From the NCBI RefSeq assembly GCF_027604915.1, contig NZ_JAJAQC010000009.1:62001-126000 (forward strand): 64,000 bases of DNA. Reading direction: 5' to 3'. The DNA comes from Streptomonospora mangrovi (lineage in GTDB: Bacteria > Actinomycetota > Actinomycetes > Streptosporangiales > Streptosporangiaceae). The notes under the pieces were generated by a model, which saw nothing but the letters and a program-made list of their open reading frames with translations, was not told the origin of the DNA and ran no database searches. Shown piece by piece: positions 8,143 to 15,476 of this stretch. Positions within the stretch are counted from its first letter, which is position 1. Every line of letters begins with the position of its first letter. The position numbers and the translations under genes are program-made.

Positions 8143-8188
8143 GCTCGGTGCGCCGCGCCTCCGCCGTCCAACACCGGTCCGGTCCGCT

Positions 8189-8209
8189 GTGATACCTCCC
8201 CGGTATCAC
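8189..8209. promoter_or_regulatory. LysR-type operator between SDR and LysR genes
   Basis: GTGATACC (8189-8196) and GGTATCAC (8202-8209) form a perfect 8-bp inverted repeat with a 5-nt spacer and contain the T-N11-A pattern of LysR sites. It lies just upstream of the LysR -10 element TAGGGT (8213-8218). Confidence 0.7.
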
Positions 8210-8224
8210 CCGTAGGGTGGCCGG

Positions 8225-9157
8225 GTGGACGACCTGGAGACCCGTGAACTGCGGTACTTCGTCGCCGTGGCTGAGGAGCTGCACTTCGGCCGCGCCGCCG
8301 ACCGGCTCGGGATCGCGCAGCCGCCGCTCTCCCGCGCCATCCGCCAGGTGGAGCGGCGGCTCGGCGTCGTGCTGTTCGAGCGTGACCGGCGCGGCGTGGT
8401 GCTCACCGACGCCGGACGGGTGCTGCTCCGGGAGGCCCGGACGGCCCTCGACGCGGTCGCGGCCGCCGCGCGCCGGACGCGGCGCGCCGGGAACCCGGAG
8501 CGGCCGCTGGTGCTCGCGACGAAGGCCGGGGCATCCCACGACCTGCTGCGGCGGCTCCTTGACACGCACGCGGCGCAACCCGGTGCGGCACCGGTCGAGG
8601 TCCTCCTGTGCGAGGTCGGCGAGCAGGCCGGGCTGCTCCGCGACGGGCGCGCCGACGTGGCGCTCATGCACCGCCCGGTCGACGACCTCGCCGGGTTCGA
8701 CACCGAGGACCTCCACACCGAAGGCCAGGTCGCGATCCTTCCGGCGGGCCACCCGCTCGCGTCGCGCCGGCGGCTCACGCTGGCCGACGTCCGCGACGTC
8801 CCCGGCCTGCCGATCGCCCGCTGGCCCCGGCTCGACGGCACCTATCCCGAGGGCCCCGGCCCGGAGGTGCGCACCCAGTCCCAGCTCGCCCAGCTCGTGG
8901 CGCTCGGCAGGACGCTGCTGGTCATCCCCGCCTCCAGCCGCGCCTGGCAGTGGCCCGACCACGTCGCCGTGCCCGTGGTCGACGCGCCGGAGATCACCAC
9001 GGTGATCGCCTGGCCGCCGGCCAGCCGCTCCCTGGAGGTGGCGGCGCTGGTCCGCTCGGCGGTCGCGGCGGGCGCGGCGGGCGAAGCTGAGCGGTGGACC
9101 GATGACCGCCGTCATCACCGGGGAACAGCCGGCCCACGGAGTCCGGCACCGCGCTGA
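8225..9157 (+). CDS. LysR-family transcriptional regulator
   Basis: 310 residues. The winged HTH occupies residues 1-65 (LRYFVAVAEELHFGRAADRL, IAQPPLSRAIRQVERRLGVVLFER), followed by a substrate-binding effector domain. The C-terminal 35 residues are basic and low complexity and may extend beyond the family norm. The start is GTG 8225, preceded by TAGGGT at 6-nt spacing and no Shine-Dalgarno, consistent with a leaderless mRNA. Divergent from the SDR gene, with a palindromic site between them; autorepression plus SDR control is the simplest reading. Confidence 0.9.
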   Translation: MDDLETRELRYFVAVAEELHFGRAADRLGIAQPPLSRAIRQVERRLGVVLFERDRRGVVLTDAGRVLLREARTALDAVAAAARRTRRAGNPERPLVLATKAGASHDLLRRLLDTHAAQPGAAPVEVLLCEVGEQAGLLRDGRADVALMHRPVDDLAGFDTEDLHTEGQVAILPAGHPLASRRRLTLADVRDVPGLPIARWPRLDGTYPEGPGPEVRTQSQLAQLVALGRTLLVIPASSRAWQWPDHVAVPVVDAPEITTVIAWPPASRSLEVAALVRSAVAAGAAGEAERWTDDRRHHRGTAGPRSPAPR

Positions 9158-9212
9158 GCGGGACGCCGGCCATGGCCGCGCACGACCCCCTCGCGGCCGT
9201 CGGCTTGCGGCG

Positions 9213-10001
9213 CTACCGGTCGGCGGAATCCGCCGCCGGGCCCTGTTCGCGGTAGACGAGGAGTTGGTAGCCGGGCACGCTGGCGACGTTGAACGCGTGG
9301 AACTCGATGTTGAGCAGGCCGCGCTCCGGGTGGCGCAGCACCTTGGTCTCGTGGGTCTTGGGGCGCACGTCGTGGCGCGCCCACAGGGCGGGGAACTCCG
9401 GGCTCTCGGCGTTCAGCCGGTCGAGCAGCTCCCGGAGCCGGGCGGGCGTCTCGGCGAAGTCGGCGCTGGCGCGCAGGTTGGCCACCGACGCCTCGGCCGA
9501 GGCGTCCCACTCCACGAAGAACCGGCGGCCCTCGGGGTCCAGGAAGACCATCTCCAGCAGGTTGGCGGTCTCCTCGAACCCGGAGAACAGCTCCTGGGCC
9601 TCGGCGTTCATCGCGACCACGTCGAGCACCGGGTCCAGCACCATCGCGCCGGAGTCGCGCCAGGAGTCCATCAGGTCCAGCAGTTCGTTCGGCACCGGCT
9701 GGACCGTGGCCTCCTCGCCGAGGCGGTGCGCCGCGCCGGCCAGCGCGTACAGGTGCCGCTCCTCGGCCTCGGTCATCCGCAGCGCCTTGGAGAGGCCGGC
9801 CAGGACCACCTCCGAGGGGCGGGTCTCCTTGCCCTGCTCCAGCCGGCGGTAGTAGTCGACGCTCACCCCCGCCAGCGCGGCGACCTCGTCGCGGCGCAGG
9901 CCGGGGACCCGGCGCTCGCCCGCCGCCGGCATCCCGACGTCCTCGGGTGTCACCTTGGCGCGGCGGGTCATCAGGAACTCGCCCAACTCAGCGCGTGGCA
10001 T
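9213..10001 (-). CDS. XRE regulator with MmyB-like ligand-binding domain
   Basis: 262 residues. The N-terminal HTH includes RRVPGLRRDEVAALAGVSVD and YYRRLEQGKETRPS (about residues 29-63), the signature of this actinobacterial family. The rest is the PAS-like MmyB domain (NELLDLMDSW, DPVLDVVAMNAEAQELFSGF, ending in FHAFNVASVPGYQLLVY), which binds small hydrophobic ligands in homologues. It is divergent from an SDR gene 97 nt away, the standard pairing for this family. A TAGGCT lies 6 nt before the ATG with no Shine-Dalgarno, so the gene is probably leaderless. Confidence 0.92.
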   Translation of the reverse strand: MPRAELGEFLMTRRAKVTPEDVGMPAAGERRVPGLRRDEVAALAGVSVDYYRRLEQGKETRPSEVVLAGLSKALRMTEAEERHLYALAGAAHRLGEEATVQPVPNELLDLMDSWRDSGAMVLDPVLDVVAMNAEAQELFSGFEETANLLEMVFLDPEGRRFFVEWDASAEASVANLRASADFAETPARLRELLDRLNAESPEFPALWARHDVRPKTHETKVLRHPERGLLNIEFHAFNVASVPGYQLLVYREQGPAADSADR

Positions 10002-10052
10002 GCCCCGAGCCTACCGACGCTCGCGGCGGTCCCCCGGCCCGTGGGGGGCCGT

Positions 10053-10068
10053 ATCGCTACCCCGCGAT
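10053..10068. promoter_or_regulatory. Candidate MmyB-type operator
   Basis: ATCGC (10053-10057) and GCGAT (10064-10068) form an inverted repeat with a 6-nt spacer in the divergent promoter between the MmyB-type regulator and its SDR neighbour. Short arms, so only a weak call. Confidence 0.35.
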
Positions 10069-10097
10069 CCGGCGGAACCCGGTGCACGGTGGTGGAC

Positions 10098-10901
10098 ATG
10101 AACACGACACAGAGCATCCAGTCCTCCGCCCAGGTCGTCTCCGGAACCCCGCTCGCGGGACGCGTGGCCGTGGTGACCGGTGCCTCCAGCGGCATCGGCG
10201 AGGCCACCGCCGTCCGCTTCGCCGAACTCGGCGCGAAGGTGGCGCTGCTGGCCCGCCGCGGCGACCGGCTCGACCAGGTCGAGGACCGCATCCGCGCCGG
10301 CGGCGGAACCGCACTGGCGCTGCCGACCGACGTCACCGACCGCGCCGCCGTGCTGGCGACGGCCGACCGGGTCGCCGACGAACTCGGCCGGGTCGACCTC
10401 GTGTTCGCCAACGCCGGCGTGCAGCTCATCTCCGGAATCACCGACCTGGCCACGGCGGACTGGGACACCCAGATCGACCTCAACGTCAAGGGCGTCATGA
10501 ACACCGTCCAGGCGTTCGTGCCGTCCCTGGAGGCGGCGGCCGCCGCCGGGCGCGGTGCCGACCTCATCATGACGTCGTCCATCGCCGCCGTCCGGATCCT
10601 GGAGGGCTTCCAGGTCTACTCGGCGACCAAGGCGTACGTCAGCCAGTTGGCCCGGCTGCTGCGCACCGAACTGGGCCGCAAGAAGATCCGCGTGGCCACG
10701 GTCCAGCCGGGCATGGTCGACACCGAACTGCCCGACCACGTCACCGACCCGGCGGCGAGCAAGCTCATGGCCGACCTCCTCACCCAGATCGACGTCCTGT
10801 CGTCGGAGGACGTCGCCGAGACGGTCGCCTTCCTGAGCGCGGTCCCCAAGCACGTCAACCTGACCGAGATCACCATGCTCCCGACCGAGCAGATCATCTG
10901 A
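10098..10901 (+). CDS. SDR-family NAD(P)-dependent oxidoreductase
   Basis: 267 residues. Cofactor motif TGASSGIGEATA near residues 29-40, NAG as FANAGVQ, catalytic Ser in TSSIAAV, and YSATKAYVSQL with the Tyr/Lys pair. The downstream VATVQPGMVDTELPDHVTD is typical of the YdfG/serine-3-dehydrogenase-like clade. ATG 10098 follows a weak GGTGG. Divergent from and probably repressed by the MmyB-type regulator; its product or substrate may be the ligand, as inferred for such pairs. Confidence 0.9.
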   Translation: MNTTQSIQSSAQVVSGTPLAGRVAVVTGASSGIGEATAVRFAELGAKVALLARRGDRLDQVEDRIRAGGGTALALPTDVTDRAAVLATADRVADELGRVDLVFANAGVQLISGITDLATADWDTQIDLNVKGVMNTVQAFVPSLEAAAAAGRGADLIMTSSIAAVRILEGFQVYSATKAYVSQLARLLRTELGRKKIRVATVQPGMVDTELPDHVTDPAASKLMADLLTQIDVLSSEDVAETVAFLSAVPKHVNLTEITMLPTEQII

Positions 10902-10922
10902 CGGGAAACGACCACGCAACCG

Positions 10923-10952
10923 AGGGCGGCGGCCCGCACGGGCCGCCGCCCT
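10923..10952 (+). terminator. 13-bp hairpin terminator after the SDR gene
   Basis: AGGGCGGCGGCCC (10923-10935) pairs perfectly with 10940-10952 around a GCAC loop, 21 nt after the SDR stop, and is followed by a short pyrimidine stretch. Confidence 0.65.
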
Positions 10953-11089
10953 TCCGCATGCCCTCCCCGCCGCCGCGTGGCCGCCGCTCCGTTCGAGGGA
11001 CGGGTCGCGGCGGGCGTTCTCCGGAATCCCCGCCGGACGCTGCGTAGGATGGGCTTTCCGTTCCCGAGGACGGTTGGAGGTCCGTCGCG

Positions 11090-11599
11090 GTGTTCGAGCC
11101 CCCCGCCTCTCCCGGCCGTGCCGCCACCATCGACCACGTGGCGAAATCCGTGGTCGCCCGGGTCGCCCCCGAGGAGAGCGACCACTACACGCGTGTCCGC
11201 GCGGAGTTCTTCGCGCGGGGCGGACCCGGCCGGGTCCAGGACAACCCGCTGGGATTCGGGGAGATCGTCGTCGGGGTGGTCACCGGGATCGTGCTCACCG
11301 TCCTGCGCGACCTCGCCATCGGGTCGCTCACCGACGCCGCGCGCCCCTGGTGGGACCGGGCCTGGCGGTGGGCGGCCCGCAGGGTGCTGCCCGGGCGGCG
11401 CCCGCAGGCCGGCCCCGACACCCCGCTGCCCGCCCTGCCCGCCGAGGCGGCCCCCGCCGTCATCGCCCTGGTCACCAAGCACGCCGCCGAGGCCAACCTG
11501 CCCCCGGCGCAGGCGGACCGGCTAGCGCGCGCGATCGTCGCCGAACTCTCGGCGCCCGCGGCGGTCGAGGGCGAAGCCGGTGCCGGCTCCGGGGACTGA
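11090..11599 (+). CDS. Hypothetical protein upstream of and overlapping the M48 protease gene
   Basis: 169 residues from GTG 11090 (GGTTGGAGG upstream). There is an N-terminal helical region (HVAKSVVARVAPEESDHY), one hydrophobic segment near the middle (GEIVVGVVTGIVLTVLRDLA), a Trp/Arg-rich patch (WWDRAWRWAARR) and an Ala-rich C-terminal helix (APAVIALVTKHAAEANL). Not a recognised family. It overlaps the M48 protease gene by 20 nt, so the two are co-translated and its product may be a partner or substrate of the protease. Confidence 0.7.
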   Translation: MFEPPASPGRAATIDHVAKSVVARVAPEESDHYTRVRAEFFARGGPGRVQDNPLGFGEIVVGVVTGIVLTVLRDLAIGSLTDAARPWWDRAWRWAARRVLPGRRPQAGPDTPLPALPAEAAPAVIALVTKHAAEANLPPAQADRLARAIVAELSAPAAVEGEAGAGSGD

Positions 11600-14156
11600 C
11601 GCGCGGGCCGCCGCACCGCACACCCGCGGCCGCGCCGGCCCCTTCGACCCCTTCCTGCTGCCCAGCGCCACCGGCGTCCGGTTCTTCCTGCTCGTCCTGG
11701 TCGCGGCGGTCGGCTCCATGTACCTCGGGGTGCTCTCCCTGGCGCTGGCCGGCGTCGACATCATGGGCGGGCCCATGGCCGGGTGCGCCGCGCAGGCGCG
11801 CGCGGGCGTCGCGGAGCTTCCCGACCGGCGGGTCCTCGACGGGTTTGTCGACTGCCTGGTGGGGGTGCAGCGGCGGACGGTGCTGTGGACGCTGGCCCCC
11901 GGCCTGGTCTGGGTCTGCCTGACGGCCGCCGGCTACGCCGCCTACCCCGCTCTCCTCCTGCGGCGGCTGCGCCCCATGGCGGGAGAGGAGGACGCCGGTG
12001 CGCGGCTGGCGCGCGGGGAGGTCGACACCCTCACCGGCGGACGCCGCCGCGGCCGCCTGGAGTTGGTCGTCACCCCCGGCACCGCCGGCGGGGCCCGGGT
12101 GTTCGGAGCCTTCGGAAGGTACTGGCTGGCCGTCGACTCCTCCCTGCTCGCCGCGCCGCACGGGCGGCTCGACGACCGCGCCCTGGCCGTGCTCCACCAC
12201 GAGGTCGCCCACCTGCGCAACCGGGACGTCGACGTCACCTATCTGACGATGGCCTCCTGGTGGGCGTTCGCCGCGCTCGCCGTGCCCCTCATGGCGGCCC
12301 AGGTCTCGGCCGTGCTGCTCGCCGCGGCGGGCGCCGTCGTCACCGACATCCCCGCACCGGACCTCGCGACGGTGGCGACGGCGGGGCTGGTGGCCCTGGC
12401 AGCCACGGCCTTCACGCTGCTGGTGGCGCAGTGGGCGCGCGCCCGCGTGCTGCGCACCCGCGAGCACTACGCCGACATCCGGGCCGACCGCCCCGACCGC
12501 GCCGGAGCGGGCCTGCGCCGTATCCTCTCCCGGCCGCACGTCGGGGGCGGCGGCCGGTGGTGGCGGGGGCTGCGCCGCTACCACCCCGCCCACGGGCTCC
12601 GGCTGCGGGTCTTGGACGACCCCCGGCGGCTCGCCGCCGTCAGCGGCGCCGACCTGGCCGTGGCCGGTCTCGCCCTGGGCGCCGCCCAACTCCACTTCGG
12701 CATGGTCGGTGTCTGGGGGGTTCCCTCCGACCGGGCGGTGGCGGCCCAGGTGGCGGCCGTCCTCCTCGGGTTGCCCGTGGGCGCGCTCGTCACGGCGATC
12801 GTGTGGAACGCGGTGTACGGGGCTCCGCGCGGCCCGCACCGCTGGCACCTCGCGGCCGCCGCGCTGGCGGGCGGTGTCCTGGTCGGGCTCGCGCCGCCCG
12901 TGCAGGCCGCGACGTCGTGGGCGGCGCTGCTGGCCGCCGATCCGCTGCGCGGCGCGGTGTCGGTCCTGGCGCTGTGGGCGGTGTGCCTGCTGTTCCTGCG
13001 GTGGGCGGCCCTGTGCGCCCGGATCTGGCTGACCGCCACCGAGCGCGTGCGGGCCGCCTGCGCCGGGGCGATGGCGTGCGGGGCGCCGGTGTTCGGCTGC
13101 GCGTTCATGCTGTGGTTCAAGTTCCACGGTCTGCTCGGCACCCCCGCCTCCGGCGGTCTGGACGCCGCCGTGGTCATCGTGGTCGCCATGGCGGTGGCCT
13201 GGCCCCTTCCGGCGGCGGTCGGCGGGGCGGCGCTGCTCGCCCACACCGGGCAGGCCCTGCGCGCGCGAAACGCCGGGCGGCCGCGGTTGGCCCTCGTGCC
13301 CGTCGGGGCCGGGGCGGCGCTGGCCGCCGGCCACGCGGCGCTGTTCCTGGCGGCGATGCCGCTGTTCGCAGGATCTCCGGAGGCCGCCGGCGTGCTCCTG
13401 GCCGCCGTGGTCGTCCAGACCGTGGTGCTGGCCGCCGCCGTGGGGCTCACCCTGGGGGCGTGCCTGGGCGGGCGGGGACGCCTGGGCGAGGTCCTGTGCG
13501 CCGCGGCGGTCGCGGTGATCGTGCTGCTGGCGCTGCAACCGCTCGCCATGGCGGTCGGTGTCAGCGGCCCCGCCTGCGCCGTGGACCCCTCCCCGGACTG
13601 CTGGAGCGCCGTGGGGCGGGCACTGCTCTCCGCCTACGGCGCTCCCGTGTTCGTCCCGGCCGGTCTGCTCCCGCTCCTGGCGGTGTGCGGTGGCGCGGCG
13701 GCGGCCGGCGCGCGGCTGCGGGGCGCGGCCGCAGAGCGCACCCCGCACCGGGCGCGGGACGGGGCCGGCGGCCGCGTGCGGGCGCACGCGGCCGGGGTCA
13801 TCGCCGCCGCGGCGGCCGTGGCGGTCTTCCTCGCGGCGGCCCTCCCCGACCTCTCCGACCGCGAGTTGGGCTTCGGTGCCGAGGAGCGGGCGGAGATGGC
13901 GGCCGAGGTCGTACCCGGATCGGTCGGCCGGGGCGCCACCTGCGCGGAGTCGATGCGGCTGTGGTCGTCCTTCACCCTGGACGAGGCGGGGCGGACGACC
14001 GGCGGCCCCGGTCCGGTGGTCGTCACGCTGGCGTCAAGCCGCGACCCGGTCCTGGCCGCCTTCGGCCGGGCGGCTCTGGAGGGGACCCTGGCGCGGCCCG
14101 GTCACCTGGCCGACGCGGTGCGCGCCTACTGCGGTGCCGTGGCGGGGGAGGCCTGA
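11580..14156 (+). CDS. Large multi-pass M48-family metalloprotease
   Basis: 858 residues from GTG 11580. The zinc motif is H207-E-V-A-H211 in HHEVAHLRNRD, with a downstream E295 in REHYADIRAD as the probable third zinc ligand and conserved Asp299, which is the M48 (HtpX/Ste24-like) arrangement. Two hydrophobic segments precede the motif and about a dozen follow, ending in a soluble C-terminal domain of roughly 110 residues (from ERAEMAAEVVPGS) with paired Cys. Typical HtpX is near 290 residues, so two thirds is an extra membrane region. The start overlaps the preceding gene by 20 nt. Substrate unknown. Confidence 0.82.
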   Translation: MPAPGTDARAAAPHTRGRAGPFDPFLLPSATGVRFFLLVLVAAVGSMYLGVLSLALAGVDIMGGPMAGCAAQARAGVAELPDRRVLDGFVDCLVGVQRRTVLWTLAPGLVWVCLTAAGYAAYPALLLRRLRPMAGEEDAGARLARGEVDTLTGGRRRGRLELVVTPGTAGGARVFGAFGRYWLAVDSSLLAAPHGRLDDRALAVLHHEVAHLRNRDVDVTYLTMASWWAFAALAVPLMAAQVSAVLLAAAGAVVTDIPAPDLATVATAGLVALAATAFTLLVAQWARARVLRTREHYADIRADRPDRAGAGLRRILSRPHVGGGGRWWRGLRRYHPAHGLRLRVLDDPRRLAAVSGADLAVAGLALGAAQLHFGMVGVWGVPSDRAVAAQVAAVLLGLPVGALVTAIVWNAVYGAPRGPHRWHLAAAALAGGVLVGLAPPVQAATSWAALLAADPLRGAVSVLALWAVCLLFLRWAALCARIWLTATERVRAACAGAMACGAPVFGCAFMLWFKFHGLLGTPASGGLDAAVVIVVAMAVAWPLPAAVGGAALLAHTGQALRARNAGRPRLALVPVGAGAALAAGHAALFLAAMPLFAGSPEAAGVLLAAVVVQTVVLAAAVGLTLGACLGGRGRLGEVLCAAAVAVIVLLALQPLAMAVGVSGPACAVDPSPDCWSAVGRALLSAYGAPVFVPAGLLPLLAVCGGAAAAGARLRGAAAERTPHRARDGAGGRVRAHAAGVIAAAAAVAVFLAAALPDLSDRELGFGAEERAEMAAEVVPGSVGRGATCAESMRLWSSFTLDEAGRTTGGPGPVVVTLASSRDPVLAAFGRAALEGTLARPGHLADAVRAYCGAVAGEA

Positions 14157-14169
14157 CCGCGCCGCCGGC

Positions 14170-14202
14170 GCGGGCGGGGCGGCGGTTGCCCGCCCCGCCC
14201 GC
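14170..14202. terminator. Bidirectional hairpin between convergent genes
   Basis: GCGGGCGGGGCGG (14170-14182) and its exact complement (14190-14202) with a 7-nt loop lie midway between the M48 gene stop at 14156 and the I36 gene stop at 14217, so the hairpin can serve both. Confidence 0.7.
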
Positions 14203-14216
14203 CGCGGCGGTGTGCC

Positions 14217-14606
14217 TCAGCAGTAGAAGGTGTAGCTCTCCGCCTTGTTGTCGAAGCCCTGGAGTTCCAGGTTGCCCCAGCGGCCGGGGCCGAGGTCGAC
14301 GTAGCCGCCGGCGAACCCGTCGAGGTCCCAGAGGCGGACGGTGCAGTTGGTCTCGTTGATGACGGAGGAGATCTCGTTGTCGCCGTCCCAGCCGTCGATG
14401 TCGCAGCCCTCCGCCGGGCACTGGCCGGGTGTGGTCTGGACGTAGAGCGAACCCGTGTAGTCGGGGTCCTCCCACATTCGCACCTCGCCGGGCGCCGCGG
14501 CGGCGGGTGCGCTCGCGGTGGCGGCGAACGCGCTGGGCGCCGGGATCACGCTGACCGCCGCGATGAGTCCCGCCGCGCCGAGGGCCTGGGTCGTCCTACC
14601 GAGCAC
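14217..14606 (-). CDS. Secreted peptidase-inhibitor family I36 protein
   Basis: 129 residues. Residues 1-30 form a signal peptide (LGRTTQALGAAGLIAAVSVI, then PAPSAFAATA). The mature part has the I36/SMPI layout: EVRMWEDPDYTGS, GQCPAEGCDI, WDGDNEISSVINETNCTVRL and GGYVDLGPG, i.e. beta-gamma-crystallin-like strands with four Cys (two likely disulfides). I36 members such as SMPI inhibit metalloproteases; many homologues are untested. The start is taken as GTG 14606, nine nt after AAAGGAG; no ATG fits. It is convergent with a metalloprotease gene, but that enzyme is membrane-bound, so a direct link is speculative. Confidence 0.88.
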   Translation of the reverse strand: MLGRTTQALGAAGLIAAVSVIPAPSAFAATASAPAAAAPGEVRMWEDPDYTGSLYVQTTPGQCPAEGCDIDGWDGDNEISSVINETNCTVRLWDLDGFAGGYVDLGPGRWGNLELQGFDNKAESYTFYC

Positions 14607-14791
14607 GATGACACGCTCCTTTCGGGGTGTTCGGCTTCCTTCGGGTGTGGACGACCCTAGGAAGCGGGGGTTGGGGTGCGGTTGCGCGGCGGTTGAGGCG
14701 CCGGCCGCCCCGGGGCGCACCGCCGGGGGGAAGGGGGAGCGGCCGTTGGGCCGGGCCGCGCGTGTGCGCTTGCCGCTCCGGGAAAGGCGTC

Positions 14792-14808
14792 CATAACCTG
14801 CGGTTATG
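14792..14808 (+). promoter_or_regulatory. Palindrome overlapping a leaderless start codon
   Basis: CATAACC (14792-14798) and GGTTATG (14802-14808) form a perfect 7-bp inverted repeat with spacer TGC. The right arm contains the ATG of the next gene, and TAACCT lies 6 nt before that ATG, so one site covers the -10 element and start codon. Confidence 0.55.
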
Positions 14809-15393
14809 CTCGTGCAACGCCTCCAGGCGGTGGCGCTCCTGCTCGGTCCGCTGGTCTTCGCCGCGTCGCCGTTCTTCTGGACCGACGCCGGGCACTACGG
14901 CGTCAACGGCGGCATGCTGATCGCGCTGGCGATGGTGCCCTGGGTGTACGGGCTGGTCGGCGAGTACGAGCGGCTGCGCGAACACGTCCCCCGGGCGGCC
15001 GGGCTGTGGCTGCTGCTGGTGCTGGTCGGGATGTTCGGCAGCGTCGCGTTCGGGTTGCAGGGGTTCTTCGAGGGGGCGCTGGGCGACGTGGACCGGGTGG
15101 CCCTGGACCGGTTCGCCGACTACCCGCCGCAGAGCCTGCTGGTGCTGTGGCTGCCGGGCCCGACGTTCCCGTTGGCCCTGCTGGTGTTCGGCCTCCTGCT
15201 CCGGTGGACCCGCACGGCCCCGTGGTGGGTCACCGTGCTGATCTGCCTGGCCGCCCTCGCCTTCCCGCTGGGCCGCGCGCTGCGCCTGGAGTGGGTGGCC
15301 TACCTGGTCGACCTGCTGGTGCTGGCCCCGTTCGGCTACCTCGCCCTGCGCGCCTGGCGGCGGGCGTCGGCGCCCCCGCGCGCGGCCACCTGA
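14806..15393 (+). CDS. Hypothetical five- or six-span membrane protein
   Basis: 195 residues with hydrophobic segments at about 8-25 (QAVALLLGPLVFAASPFFW), 35-52, 65-85, 110-130, 140-157 and 160-178, linked by short polar loops such as GEYERLREHVPRAAG. No catalytic motif is visible and the family is not recognised. TAACCT lies 6 nt before the ATG with no Shine-Dalgarno, and a palindrome covers that promoter, so the gene is likely controlled by an unlinked repressor. Confidence 0.7.
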   Translation: MLVQRLQAVALLLGPLVFAASPFFWTDAGHYGVNGGMLIALAMVPWVYGLVGEYERLREHVPRAAGLWLLLVLVGMFGSVAFGLQGFFEGALGDVDRVALDRFADYPPQSLLVLWLPGPTFPLALLVFGLLLRWTRTAPWWVTVLICLAALAFPLGRALRLEWVAYLVDLLVLAPFGYLALRAWRRASAPPRAAT

Positions 15394-15476
15394 CCCGCCG
15401 GGACCTGCGGATGTTGGCGCACGTCAGCGGTGGGGAAGGCTGACGTTCGGGTACACCTTCAGGAGGGCCTGGACTC

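Noticed and set aside
11472-13787. Leftward open frame of about 770 codons
   Set aside because: Antisense of the M48 protease gene; Gln/Gly/Arg/His-rich composition typical of a shadow.
14217-14606. I36 inhibitor as immunity or regulator for the neighbouring M48 protease
   Set aside because: The genes are convergent, the inhibitor is secreted and the protease is membrane-embedded; neighbourhood alone does not support it.
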